A stretch of 64,000 bases of DNA from contig NC_030851.1 in assembly GCF_000208745.1 (NCBI RefSeq), forward strand, positions 19,164,880 to 19,228,879, in the 5' to 3' direction. The DNA is from Theobroma cacao. Lineage: Eukaryota > Streptophyta > Magnoliopsida > Malvales > Malvaceae. Shown here piece by piece: positions 34,517-45,700 of this stretch. Under the pieces are notes generated by a model, which saw nothing but the letters and a program-made list of their open reading frames with translations, was not told the origin of the DNA and did not search any database. Every line of letters starts with the position of its first letter. Positions within the stretch are counted from its first letter, which is position 1. The position numbers and the translations under genes are program-made.

Positions 34517-36003
34517 ATGGCCATGCAAGAGGAACTTGACCAATTCAAAAGAAATCGTGTATGGTCACTAGTACTTAGACCTTCAAATCACCCTATTGTT
34601 GGCACAAAATGGGTGTTTAGAAATAAGGTAGATGACCAAGGAAATGTAGTTAGAAATAAAGCTAGGTTAGTAGCACAAGGGTACAACCAAGAAGAAGGAA
34701 TAGACTATGATGAAACTTTTGCACCCGTTGCTAGGATTGAAGTCATAAGGTTGTTGCTAGCTTTTACATGTTTCATGAATTTTAAGTTGTACCAAATAGA
34801 TGTAAAGAGAGCATTTCTAAATGGATTCATTCAAGAGGAAGTGTATGTTAAATAGCCATCAGGTTTTGAAGATTTTGAAAAGCCAGACCATGTTTACAAT
34901 CTCTATAAAGCCTTGTATGGATTGAAACAAGCTCCTAGAGCTTGGTATGAAAGGCTTTCAAGATTTCTAGTTGAAAATTGTTATGTTAGAGGCAGTATTA
35001 ATACAACCTTATTTATTAAAAGATACATGAATGATTTAATTGTTGTTCAAATATATGTGGATGACATTGTATTTGGTGCAACTAATGACGCTTTATGCAA
35101 GAACTTTGCTAAAGAAATGCATGGTGAATTTGAGATGAGCATGATGGGAGAGTTGAAGTACTTTCTTGGTCTTCAAATTAAGCAAAGTGAGAAAGGAATC
35201 TTTATTAACCAAGAAACATACACTCAAGATATGCTCAAAAAGTTCGATATGCTGAAGTTGAAACCAATCTCCACACCAATGAGTCCATCCACCAAACTTG
35301 ATATTGATGAGAAAAGAAAAAGTATTGATCAAAAGCTCTATAGAGGTATGATCGGATCACTTCTTTACTTAACAGTAAGTAGACCAAATATCCAATTTAG
35401 TGTGTGTTTGTGTGCTAGATTTCAATCACAGCCTAAAGAATCACACTTAATAGCTGTTAAGAGAATTTTTAGATACCTCTTAGAAACACAAACCTTAGGA
35501 TTATGGTATTCTAGAGAATCATCATTTGATCTTGTAGGTTATCCGGATGTAAACTTTGCAAGGAGCAAAACTGATAGAAAAAGTACTAGTGGAACATGCC
35601 AATCTCTAGGAAGTATGCTAGTGTCCTGGTCAAGTAAGAAACAGAACTCTATGGCACTTTCAACAACAAAAGCAGAGTATATTTCTCTAGGTAGTTGTTC
35701 TGCTCAGATTTTGTGGATCAAATAACAACTAAGAGATTTTGGAATTAAAGTTCATAATGTACCAATCTTCTGTGATAACACAAGTGCAATCAATATATCT
35801 AAAAATCTGTGCAGCATTCTAGGACAAAGCACATTGAGATTGGGCACCATTTTGTTAGAGATCATGTAGTGAAAAGTAATATCAAGATTGAATTTATGAA
35901 TACTTTGCATCAATTAGCAAATATTTTTACCAAACCCCTAAATGAAGATAGATTTTGTGAAATTAGAAGAAATTTAGGTATGATTAGTCTGCAGGAATTA
36001 TGA
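34517..36003 (+). pseudogene. pol: Sirevirus copy 2 reverse transcriptase and RNase H
   Basis: RVT_2 with GTKWVFRNK, LVAQGYNQEEGIDYDETFAPV, LYQIDVKRAFLNG and LYGLKQAPRAWYERL. YVDD is at 35054-35065. A TAG at 34853-34855 splits the palm. RNase H motifs follow: SWSSKKQNSMALSTTKAEY (a Glu of the usual STAEAEY has become Lys), a TAA near 35724, then RTKHIEIGHHFVRDH and IFTKPLNEDRF, ending SLQEL-TGA at 36003. This is the natural pol end, which copy 1 has lost. Confidence 0.88.
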
Positions 36004-36390
36004 GAAAAATATGGGCTTATGATCATAAAACAGAATGCATTTAGTCAACTAAGGTGGATCTTAGTCAACTAATAGTGCTCTGTTAGTCTTAAATAATAAG
36101 ACTCAGTCAAATAAATGAAGAAAGAATAAAATAATGTGTACCGGGCAATAAAAAGGAGAAGAAAAACTGCCTAAAAGAATAACCAAAATTTAGAGAGAAT
36201 TTTAAAATTTTAAGGGGGAGGCGAACGGTTTTCTAAGGGAAATTAATACAGCTGACAACTTCTACATTTTCTCTCCCCTGAAACTCGGTCATCTAAAACT
36301 AAGACCCATTCTCTTTACATTCTTGCCTTTGAAACCGACTCATACAAAACCAAAACCCTCAAGCCCTAGCCAAAAATCTTAAGAATCGAA
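36004..36390 (+). other. Pol-env spacer of Sirevirus copy 2
   Basis: Non-coding. GTCAAC motifs at 36044 and 36064 (20 bp apart) and a purine tract TTTTAAGGGGGAGG near 36209-36222 mirror copy 1. Confidence 0.65.
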
Positions 36391-39300
36391 ATGGCAAAGA
36401 CCTCTCAGAGTAGGGAAATCATTGAAAATAATAAGGGAAAAACGCCACTGCTAGAAGGGTTAGAAGCAAAAATGATGAAAAAGAAACAGAAAATCGAGTT
36501 TGCATCAAAGAGTGGAAAATCTGGAAAGTTGCAAAAGGAAAAAGAATAGAAAACAGAGAAGAAGAAAGAAAAGGGAAAAAAATCAAAGAAAGGTAAATCT
36601 CTGTCCTCCAAATTTAGAAGCAAAATTCATGAGGATAGGTTCCAGAAAATTGAAAATGCACCAATCACTTGTGAGAAATTTATTAACTGGAACAGTTTTA
36701 ATAAAGTGCCTAAATTTAAAGCAATTTTATCATACTATTTTGAGGAGATGAAACTGAAATATTTCAGTACTTGTAAGAATCGAGCTTATAATGCAAGTTT
36801 GGTTCAAGAATTTTATTCTAGTATAGTAGTTGAGAATGATGAATTAAAGGAGTCGGATGATTATCTTGAGGAAAGCGTAAATGTATTTTTAAATGGGCAA
36901 GAATTTACTGTGACTGCTACTAATTTGGGCAGTTTACTTAACATTGAGTGTGAAGAGGGTGTGTTTGAGTTCCCAGAAAACTATGATCCTTCATCCTTGT
37001 GGGAAGTGATTACTGTAAAGAAAGAGAAATATTCTTCTAAAAGTAATGCTAGTTTGATCACTAGTCCACAAATTCGAATATTGCATTATTTCATTACTGC
37101 TAATGTTCATGGAAGAGGGGGAAGCTTTAGTTATATTAGTCTACAGGACCTTTGGCTAATGGAACATGCCTTCAATGGGAATCCACTGAACCTAGGAAGA
37201 TTTATTATTGAGAGAATGAAAGGAGCTTATAGATTGGAAAAGATTAATCTGCCATATGGGAATATCATTACTACACTGGTCCAGAAAAAAGGGGATTTGG
37301 AATTCAAGATATGCAATGGATCAGGTAAAAAGCAAAGATCAATCAATCTACCTCAGGAGCCTATCTAAGATGGGATACAAACTTGAAGGAGAAAAGTATG
37401 TTAAAACTCCCAAAGTAACTCCTAAAGGAGAACCTTCACTCCCAGCTCAGTCAGAGGCAGCATCCTTACAATTCTCCAGTGAAATGATCTTCAATCTATT
37501 GATGAGGATAAATGGAAAGCTCACTGATCAAGGAGCTAGATTACAGAGAATTGAAGAGAAAGTTACTGCATTAGAAAATCAACTAAAGGGGAAAGAAAAA
37601 TCATCAAAACTTGCTACTGCAGATTCCTCTGAAACACCAAGTGTTGCACCAGCACAGCAAGGTGCTGAAGATTCAGCTTTACAAGCAGAAGGATCTGTTC
37701 CTCATGAAGCAAGTCATGGTGTTCAAGCTAAAGGCTCAACTTACAAAACTGCCAGTCCTATCCTTCAGACAAAGGACTCTCATTCTGGTGTTGATCAACC
37801 AGTTAAGACCCTCTCACCTGAACACCAGAGCACAGACAAATCAGACCAAGGAATAGAAGTGCTAGGTTCCTTAGATGAAAATGCTCCTTCAGAACCTGAG
37901 AAACAGTAGCCCTCCCCTCCAAACTCAGAAGAGGTATCCATTATGGATGTATTTCACCAAATGGTTAGGGAGGAACAAGCTGAGAAAGAAGCAGTTAAAG
38001 GAAAAGCTCAGCAAGCAGCATCTGCACCAGCCCCCAGAATGAAAGCAAAATCTGGAAAAAGGAAACAAAAAATCACTACAGCACCACAGCCAGAGACAAA
38101 ACCACCTACCAAAGGAAAGAAAACAATGGCCACAAAAATAGCATTCCTCAAAAGAAGGAAGTTGATAATTCTATTTTATAGAATTATTTTACTCCAATTT
38201 TGTTATTAAATATTAGCTAAGTCCTCAATTTTCAATTGTTATTTTATTTATTTTTATTAGTTTTTATAATTAGGGTACTTTAAGTTAGTTGTTTTAATTT
38301 TATGCTTTTCTTGTTAATTTGGTTATTATTTATTGGTTTTTATTTCTTTTGTAGGATTAAAGATGATTGGGCTTAATTTTGGAAAGTAAGGTGTAGACAG
38401 ACCCAAAATCTGCTTGCATATACTTCGGTATTTTGGCCATATCTCGAGCTACAGAACTTCAAATGATGTGATTCTTAGACCAATGGAAAGCGAAGAGACA
38501 GAGCTACAACTTTTATGAAGATTACTTTGCCCAGTTCTACCTAGGAGATAGATAAAATTACGTTGGAAAATGGCTAGACATACTGTACCGGGAATGAAAA
38601 TTTGTAAAGACTAATAATTAATTTTTGGGCCATTTCTTACACTTTTAGGCCCAATTAAACCCTAGGTCAGCTTAAGGAACTTTAGGTTTAGTCTATTAGT
38701 ATAAATAAGATAAGTTTAACAACATTAGAGGCAACCTTTGAGAGATTTAAGGAACTAGAAGTTGAGGCTGAAACTTGGAGATCAAGTCGGCAATAATTGT
38801 TTTGTGTTCTTCCTTAGCTTTTAATTTTCTTGTTACTTTCAATGGTTAAATTTATTATAATGTTATTTGTTTTTGCAATTATGAGTGGCTAAATTTTCTT
38901 TGTCTAAGATTGCAATTGAACTCACATGTAATCTAAATCTTACCTCTCTTACTTAACTTATTTCAATAGTTTTGAATTGTTTATTCCAATTTGTTCTTAC
39001 TGCTTTTAATTGTCTGATCACCAATTAAATTGATCTAGAAACCTAAACAAACTTGGGAAAGGGAGTTTAGAGTAGACTAAAATTAGGATAGCATATGATC
39101 AAATTAATTGATTTGCGTATAGGATAGGGATATACCTATAGGCCGTATGTAGCCAGATTAGAGCTTGAACTTAATGAGTCTATTTTAATTTCAAATCACA
39201 TAGGGATATAGTATTTTGGTTAAAATAGACATTTTTATAGGTTGAGTCAGGAGACCCTTATAAATAATTTAGGACTCTAGGTTAGCAATTCAATCCATTG

Positions 39301-39547
39301 AAATAAGTTAAGTAAGAGAAGTAAGATTTAGATGAAGTGTGAGAGATATTGTAAGAAGTCCACCAGACTAGTAGAAAAATCCAAGCCAGCACTTGTTTCT
39401 TCTCTTCAGGAACCATTAGAAGTATCTAACTCACCCTTACCTGATCCCCTGTCCCAAGACTTACCTCCAGTATCCTCTCCTCAGCCCTTAGATGTCAAAT
39501 ATGCCACTGATGAGTCATCTCCCTCATCCTCCTCAGTTGATGTTTAA
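36391..39547 (+). pseudogene. Sirevirus copy 2 env-like / putative plant transposon protein (broken, with insert)
   Basis: Starts MAKTSQSREIIENNKGK. A TAG near 36550 ends the first Lys-rich stretch. The best-preserved part (36706-37290) has ESVNVFLNGQEFTV, IECEEGVFEFPENYDPSSLWE, SPQIRILHYFITANVHGRG, LQDLWLMEHAFNG and INLPYGNIITTLVQKKG. A frameshift near 37290 moves to the next frame, which carries a coiled coil (RINGKLTDQGARLQRIEEK) and a TAG at 37907. A Lys/Pro tail runs into the 1.2 kb insert at 38162 and resumes at ~39359 to end SPSSSSVDV. No membrane segment is seen. Confidence 0.75.
38162..39353. mobile_element. Unclassified 1.2 kb insertion with internal inverted-repeat arms
   Basis: Absent from the matching position of copy 1 (about 19600), so it is a later insertion. 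The flanks GGAAG and AGAAG may be a 5 bp duplication with one mismatch. Two arms of ~58 bases, at 38921-38979 and 39286-39343, are inverted repeats of each other at roughly 85-90% identity by eye. The right arm lies at the right edge of the insert. No ORF above ~60 codons. It could be a non-autonomous DNA element, a TRIM-like LTR or a fold-back element. I do not recognise the family. Confidence 0.6.
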
Positions 39548-40261
39548 AAATTGACGACGACAAAAGGGGGAGAAGATCAGCAGAACCTTAGAGGGAGAAG
39601 GAACCAAGAAATTAAATAAAAAAATGTTAAGGTGGAGGAATTAAGAACTTAGAAAAGAAAGGAAGTAACAATGAACTAGGGGCAATCTTGGAATATTTTA
39701 TGTTTTTCTACTATTTGTGCCATGATGGCAACTGAACACTTAACTTTGATCTTGTTGTTTATATTTTTATGGGAAAAATTGATGCTGATATATTTATGGT
39801 ACTTTGCTTATATGTTCATGGTATTTTGATGCTGATGATTGAAAATCTGTTGATATTTAGTCGTTTATAGTACTTTGACTGCTGATAAAAATCTGATACT
39901 GCACTAATGTTAGGATTGTATGCTGATTACTGGTTTTTATTTTAAATTGTGTGAATGGATATGGATGTTATGTATAGTATATCAGTTGAATGATGAATGG
40001 CATAGACAAAATCTGATAACTGTTGACAGACACAGCAAAACTTTGATGAAAATCTGTCAACATCCATTTGCTGCAAATCACCTTATATTTTTGCACATAT
40101 ATACTCTGAATGTATATACATAATGTGAATAAATTTTGCTGGAATAAATAAGCAAAATATGCACACACTAAGGGGGAGCACTCACTTAGGGGGAGCAATC
40201 CTCATCTTCTGCAGAAATTAAAGGACATTGTGCTGTTAATCAAGGAATGTTTTGTCATCAT
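39548..40261 (+). other. 3' untranslated region of Sirevirus copy 2 with extra purine tracts
   Basis: Non-coding. Purine tracts are at AAAAGGGGGAG (~39561), ACTAAGGGGGAGC (~40167) and CTTAGGGGGAGC (~40185), before the main tract. Confidence 0.65.
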
Positions 40262-40276
40262 AAAAAAAGGAGAGAT
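40262..40276 (+). promoter_or_regulatory. Main polypurine tract of Sirevirus copy 2
   Basis: AAAAAAAGGAGAGAT directly before the LTR. It has an A in place of a G compared with copy 1. Confidence 0.8.
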
Positions 40277-41457
40277 TGTTAGCTCCATTAGTTTTTTGAT
40301 GATAATAAAATATTCCCATTTCATTTGTGTCTAACATTTCTATCTAAGTGTGTAGGACAAAAAGTCATATCGAAATAATGAATCAACCTTTTGAATATAT
40401 ATATCAAGAATCATGAAAATGAAGAAAAATGATTGATCAACTAAAAAAAAGTCTTTGGTTAAATATTGAAGAATGTTAGTTGACTAAAATTTAAATTGGA
40501 GAAATGGCAGGCTGAAGAATATTAAGAAACAGAACCAACTTAGTCGACCAAGAAATGGGTTAGTTGACTAATAAGCTACTACCAAAATCTGGACTTCAAC
40601 ACAGAACCAACTTAGTCGACCAAGAAATGGGTTAGTCGACTAAGTATGGACTGCCAGACACAAGGAGCAGAAAACAAAGATGACTTAGTCGACCAAGATA
40701 TCGGTTAGTCGACTAAGAGTATTTTGCCTGAAGTTTGAAATCTGCACTAAAAGACAGAGTAACGGCTAGAACCGACTCCCAACTGTCTCTAACGGCTAAA
40801 AAACTGTCAAACTCCCATCAGAGATGTTTCTCCAAGTATAAAAGGGTCTTCCAACAGTTGGAAACCAGTTTTTGAAAGTTTTGGAAGAGATTTGAGTCAT
40901 TAAGAGCTGATAAACCAGAAAATTTTCTCTTCACTTCACTGCACTTAAATGCCCATCCTTTGTCTCTGTATTCTACACTCAACCTTATATCATTTATATC
41001 AACTTGTGATCATAGGTACTTTCTTTTGCTTCTCTTCTTATATTCTTAGAGTGAGGGAGTCACTCTAAATGGTTGTTTCAAGTAAGGTTTGCTTGAATGT
41101 GTTAAGGTTCTAACTTAGCCTTGAAAAGTTAGGTGTTAGGTTTTAGTTTAGCCCGTGAAAAAATAGTGTAAAAGGTTTTGGCTGAGCATTGTAAAAGCCA
41201 TTGTAAAGCTTGGTGAAAGCTTATGAGTTTCACCAGTTTCTAGTTGATTGTTTGGAAAATCTTTGGTCGGATAATCAAGGTAGTGGATGTAGGTCTTGGA
41301 TCGAACCACTCTAAATTCTGCTGTCTGTTATTTACTCTGTTTTGTTTCATTTTCTTTCCTTCATTTGTCTCGCCCTTATCTAGACTTTGAGACAATATTT
41401 GAAAAAGCTAAATTGTGCTATTCACCCTCTCTCTAGCACATATTATTGGGACCAATA
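40277..41457 (+). repeat. 3' LTR of Sirevirus copy 2
   Basis: TGTTAGCTCC to GGGACCAATA (the terminal CA has become TA). It carries paired palindromes, for example motif starts at 40543 and 40563. It ends ~770 bases before the helicase start codon, in the same orientation as that gene. Confidence 0.92.
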
Positions 41458-41999
41458 CTAAGTGCATATATATATATATATACCTTAACAAGACTCTATA
41501 TGAGTTCATCATTTCTTTCTTTTTCTTTTTTTTTTCTTCTTGCCATGTTTGCAAATAAATACTAAAGTTATATGGATAGATATATTTAAGTTTCCTTATA
41601 TTATTATTTTATTAATTTGTAATTTTTAGTTAAGAAAGTGAAAAATAAAGAATACATTTAAATATAAGAAAACTTAATTTTCAAAATTTAAGATTTAGAA
41701 AAATTAAAATTGAACTTTTATGAATAAGAGTTGCATATTTTAATTTGATAAAGAAAATCATATTATATAATTTGATTTAGTAATCGACATGTATATATTT
41801 TTTTCTTAAATAAATAATTGGATTCAATTTTTTAAAATTTTTAATGTAAAGAAAAGATAATTACATTTTAATTACTATTTTAATATTTATTAAATATAAC
41901 TTGATATTAATAATAATTGATGAAAAACTAAGGAAAATAATAATAATAACCATATGGAAGGAAGGAAACCCTTTGGAGTTTTCTTCTTCATGCAATATT
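41458..41999 (+). repeat. Copy B of duplicated block (Z), upstream of helicase
   Basis: After the CTAAG duplication the sequence follows 7881-8395 closely, for example the CATCATTTCTTTC and AACCATATGGAAGGAA phrases. A short (TA)n lies near 41466-41482. Confidence 0.6.
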
Positions 42000-42227
42000 G
42001 TCAAGTGTCAAGCAAAGAAGCCTTCCTTTAAATATTTTTATAGATAGATTATAGATAAATAAAGAGAGTCAGAACAGCTAAATTAAAACATTAACTAACC
42101 AAACATTTTTTCATGATATTCCTAAACTAAACTCTAAAATGCGTATTCTTTCGTAATAATAAGGTATGCCATTTCTCACTAGCCTGAAAATCTAGTCTTC
42201 CCACAACACAGTTAATTGTCGCCGTGC
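42000..42227 (+). promoter_or_regulatory. Probable promoter and 5' UTR of the helicase gene
   Basis: The short module GTCAAGTGTCAAGC ends here in CCTTTAAATATTTTTATAG, a plausible TATA region ~180-200 bases before the ATG at 42228. A pyrimidine-rich stretch follows near the start codon. The transcription start is not determined. Confidence 0.45.
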
Positions 42228-42713
42228 ATGCCCTCTTCTTCTCTTCTCTCGCTCTCTTCCTCTCCACATTTCCTTCCTTCCTCTCCGCATCCTTGCACCA
42301 AAACCCTAAAACCCTTACTCCTTTGTCCCACGATGAAGGATCGGCCTCCGTCCTCCTACGGCTCCGTTTACATCCCTCCCCACCACCGTCTCCGTTCCGT
42401 CATATCTTCTTCCAACAACAACGCTAGCAAGACCGGAGCAGATTTTTCCACCTCCGCGTCCGTGATACAGCCCAAACTCATTGACCGTAAAAACGCCCCC
42501 GTTTTGAGCGCTAGGGACACTGCTGCTGCTGCTCCTCCTCCTTCTCCTTCGCCTTTCTTGCAACAACCGCAGCAACAGCAACAGCAGAGGACTTATAATA
42601 GCAATAATAGCAGTAAAAATAGTAATAATAATAATTCGCAGTATAATTCAGCTTATGATGACGGGATTTCTGAGGATGGCTCTGATCGGGAGCTCAATTT
42701 GTCATTGCAATCG
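42228..42713 (+). CDS. Helicase exon 1 (N-terminal, low complexity)
   Basis: Two in-frame ATGs compete: 42228 (adds a 35-residue Ser/Pro-rich leader) and 42333 (starts [10 protein letters not shown]). Homologues as I recall them begin at the second. The leader lacks acidic residues and could be an organelle-targeting peptide. Donor TCG|GTCAGT. Confidence 0.88.
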
Positions 42714-45700
42714 GTCAGTTCTTACGTATATTATTATTATTATTATTATGAGTTCGAGTATATTGAAGTTTTCGTTTGTTTGTTAGGTTGATTGGTTTAA
42801 ATGAAAGTCATGATGATTGGCTTAGGATTAGCATATTAATAGCAATGAAGGATTTCACATTTCGATAATGGGAAAACAAGTTGAAATATTTATCTGCATT
42901 GGAAGTAAACTGGGTGGCCCTTATTAGTTGACATGAGCTCTGTCAGTTTGAAATGATATATGGTTAGTTGAAAATATTGTTGCTGAAGATTTCTAATTTG
43001 CTAGTTAGGACAAGTTTTAGCTGGATACCTCTTTGGAATGAAATGTCCTCAGATTACAGCCTTGACCTATGCACAAGTCACACATAAGAATACTCTTTTA
43101 GCTTGTAGCTAAGTGAATTTCACTGTAAATATCACTTAAATCTTATAGACTATGATGCAATAATTGAGTATGGTGTAGTTAAGCTCGGAAGTTAGAAGAA
43201 GGTAAGCATGAGAATACAGTTGTAAAAATACCTGAGCCAGTGTTTTTTATGCTGTTGGTAAGAGTTTCTTGTGGGATTGTCATTTAGGCTATACTCGACA
43301 ACTTTGACATTAATCATATATTTAGTTAATAGTTCTAATGCTGCCCAATAACTCAAGTTAGCATGACAAAGCCTAATCAAGTTGATTGTGTAGTTATAAA
43401 TAATTTTTTACTTTTTGGTAGTAAGTAACTTTTACTATTAATCAAGTTTTTTATGCTCAAATTGATGACGAATAAGATTATAGGTTTCATTAACTTCAAA
43501 GCTTTATTCCTTGAGCAATAGCCATATTGACTCAATTCTGGTTTAGTGACATTTAGGGATGGCCACCATGGTGCCTATACCTGACTTTGCTACAGTGGAT
43601 GCTTCTTGTAAAAGAGGGTTGTAGATTAATATTATTTTTGTTCATGAGATTTAAATTTTTAAGACTGATTATGAAGTTCTTACTATGCTAGTCCTTAGGG
43701 GCTGAGCATCGAACCCACAATCACCTTATTACTAAGATTATCCCCTTTTTCTTTAATTTCTTACCCTTATGTTTTGACACCCCTACCTGCTATCATACAT
43801 GAAGATGTTTGCTTTGCGTTAGCATGCTATGGAGCGGCCAACAACATTTAGTAGCAATTGGCCACCTTTTGTATGGACTATAAGAAAATTATCTTATACA
43901 CATAAAAGAGATGGAGCTGGACTGTGCTGATAATGGTTTTTCTCTGGATCATAACTACAGAGCTCCAATTGATGATTGAATGATGCAAGAGCATTTTAGA
44001 ATTTATCTGAATTGGTTATCTTGATATGTTTTTCTTGATGTTTGCTGTTTTACTTTAGTTTATAGTTAGTAATTATGTTTTTATTTAATTAAGTGGTCAT
44101 GACTAGTGTGAGAATTTTTAATGAGTTTAAATGACTGGGATTAGATGGGGCTTATGTGTATCCTAGGGCTAGGATTAAAAGCTGCCATAACCCTCGTATA
44201 AATAGTCTTCTAGACACATCAGATAGCTGTGTTATAGTGGAATGTTATCTGTTGGTGGTTCTACAAACCCTTGTTTTCTGGTTCCAACTTCTATTTTGCA
44301 TCAAATTTAGTTATTCTATTTTGTTTTACTATTTTGGTTTCTTTTTACTGTTTCTACTTCCTTATTGCATCATTGAATAAGCCCACTTAGCTGGAGCTAA
44401 AGAGCATTGATTGATTTCTTCAGTTTTTTATGTAAAATATGCATTTATGTGCTTCAAATACTTCTAGGATTTGGCTATTGAATGAGCTCAATTACTTATC
44501 AGTATTAAGGACAATAGGAACTTTCTCTTAGAACTTCATAAAAGAAAAAAAAATGAAAAATATTAGAAAAAGCTTTAAGAGGTGGATAGTAAGGGCGAAA
44601 TGAGTTATGTTAGAGACATTTTCTTTTTTAGTTTTTAATTTTTATCTAACTTTTTTATTCAAATCTTAGTTGTTAACTAATGTAATTTTGGGCATTTGTT
44701 GCATGAAGGCTGTCATAATTGTGTTTCTGCGAACTTTATACTTTAGGGTACTTTCAGTTATGCTAACATTGATGAGTGGAAGCGGAAGCTAGCCATACTT
44801 TTACGTAATGACGAGAAACAGGAGTTGGTCTCGAGGGAGAAGAAGGACAGACGAGACTTTGAGCAAATAGCAGCTTTGGCAAGCAGAATGGGTTTGTATA
44901 GGTATCCCCCTTGATCAAAATAGATGTTTTTGTTTGTAAAGTTGCTCTGAGCAATGATGGGGATTCCAATCTCAAATTATGTTTGGCAGCCATCTTTATT
45001 CCAAAGTTGCTGTCTTCAGTAAGGTCCCCCTGCCTAACTACAGATTTGACCTGGATGATAAGTGTCCACAGAGGGAGGTAATCTTGTAATTTTGTTCACT
45101 CTATGCTCTCTGTTATGTTTGCCTTATATGAAACACCAATACTACAATGTCACCTAATATTGGTGTTTTGCCAACAATATATATATAAGAATTGTGCTTT
45201 TTGGTCCTATTGTTATTTTTTATGTCGGACCATATGTGATTGATACATTTTAATAATGGACACTCTTCTGATACATGTATGAAAATGCATAGAAGTCTTC
45301 TGTTTAATATTTATTTCTCAAAATTTTCAATTTCCCAAATTGAGGTTGATAAATAAATTCGAGGCAAAATTTTAATAGTGAAATCCAACGAAGACCCTGA
45401 GATCACATGTTACCATTGATTTCTAGTGTTATTGTCTCCATTTTAGATTTTTACATTTACATATGATCTATTTTATGCATGTTGAGCACATTTTAGTTGA
45501 TTTCATGGATTTCAAAAGCATGTGTGTGAGTCCAAGCTGTAACTTATCCTAATTTTTGAAAAATGCGTTATTGCTGTGTATTTTTTTTTTTTGGGTCACT
45601 CTTATTGTATCTATATTGGTGCTTACTTCCTAGGTTGCCTTTTGTTGACTTGGTTATGCTGTGCATGTGCCTATGTGTGATCTATCCCAGCTTTCTGCTA

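Larger units (their letters stand above)
27426..41457 (+). mobile_element. Sirevirus-type Ty1/copia element, copy 2, decayed and nested
   Basis: Same family and orientation as copy 1. It has LTRs of 1159 and 1181 bp, a tRNA-Met primer site, gag, pol, an env-like ORF and purine tracts. The target duplication CTAAG is perfect (27421-27425 and 41458-41462). Inserts at 30950-33519 and 38162-39353 break the pre-integrase/integrase boundary and the env-like ORF. Without them the element is ~10.26 kb, nearly the same as copy 1. Numerous stops and shifts make it non-autonomous. Confidence 0.92.

Noticed and set aside
42315..42581. Minus-strand Arg/Gly-rich ORF over helicase exon 1
   Set aside because: Antisense of a biased-composition exon. 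The plus frame is conserved and joins the other exons.
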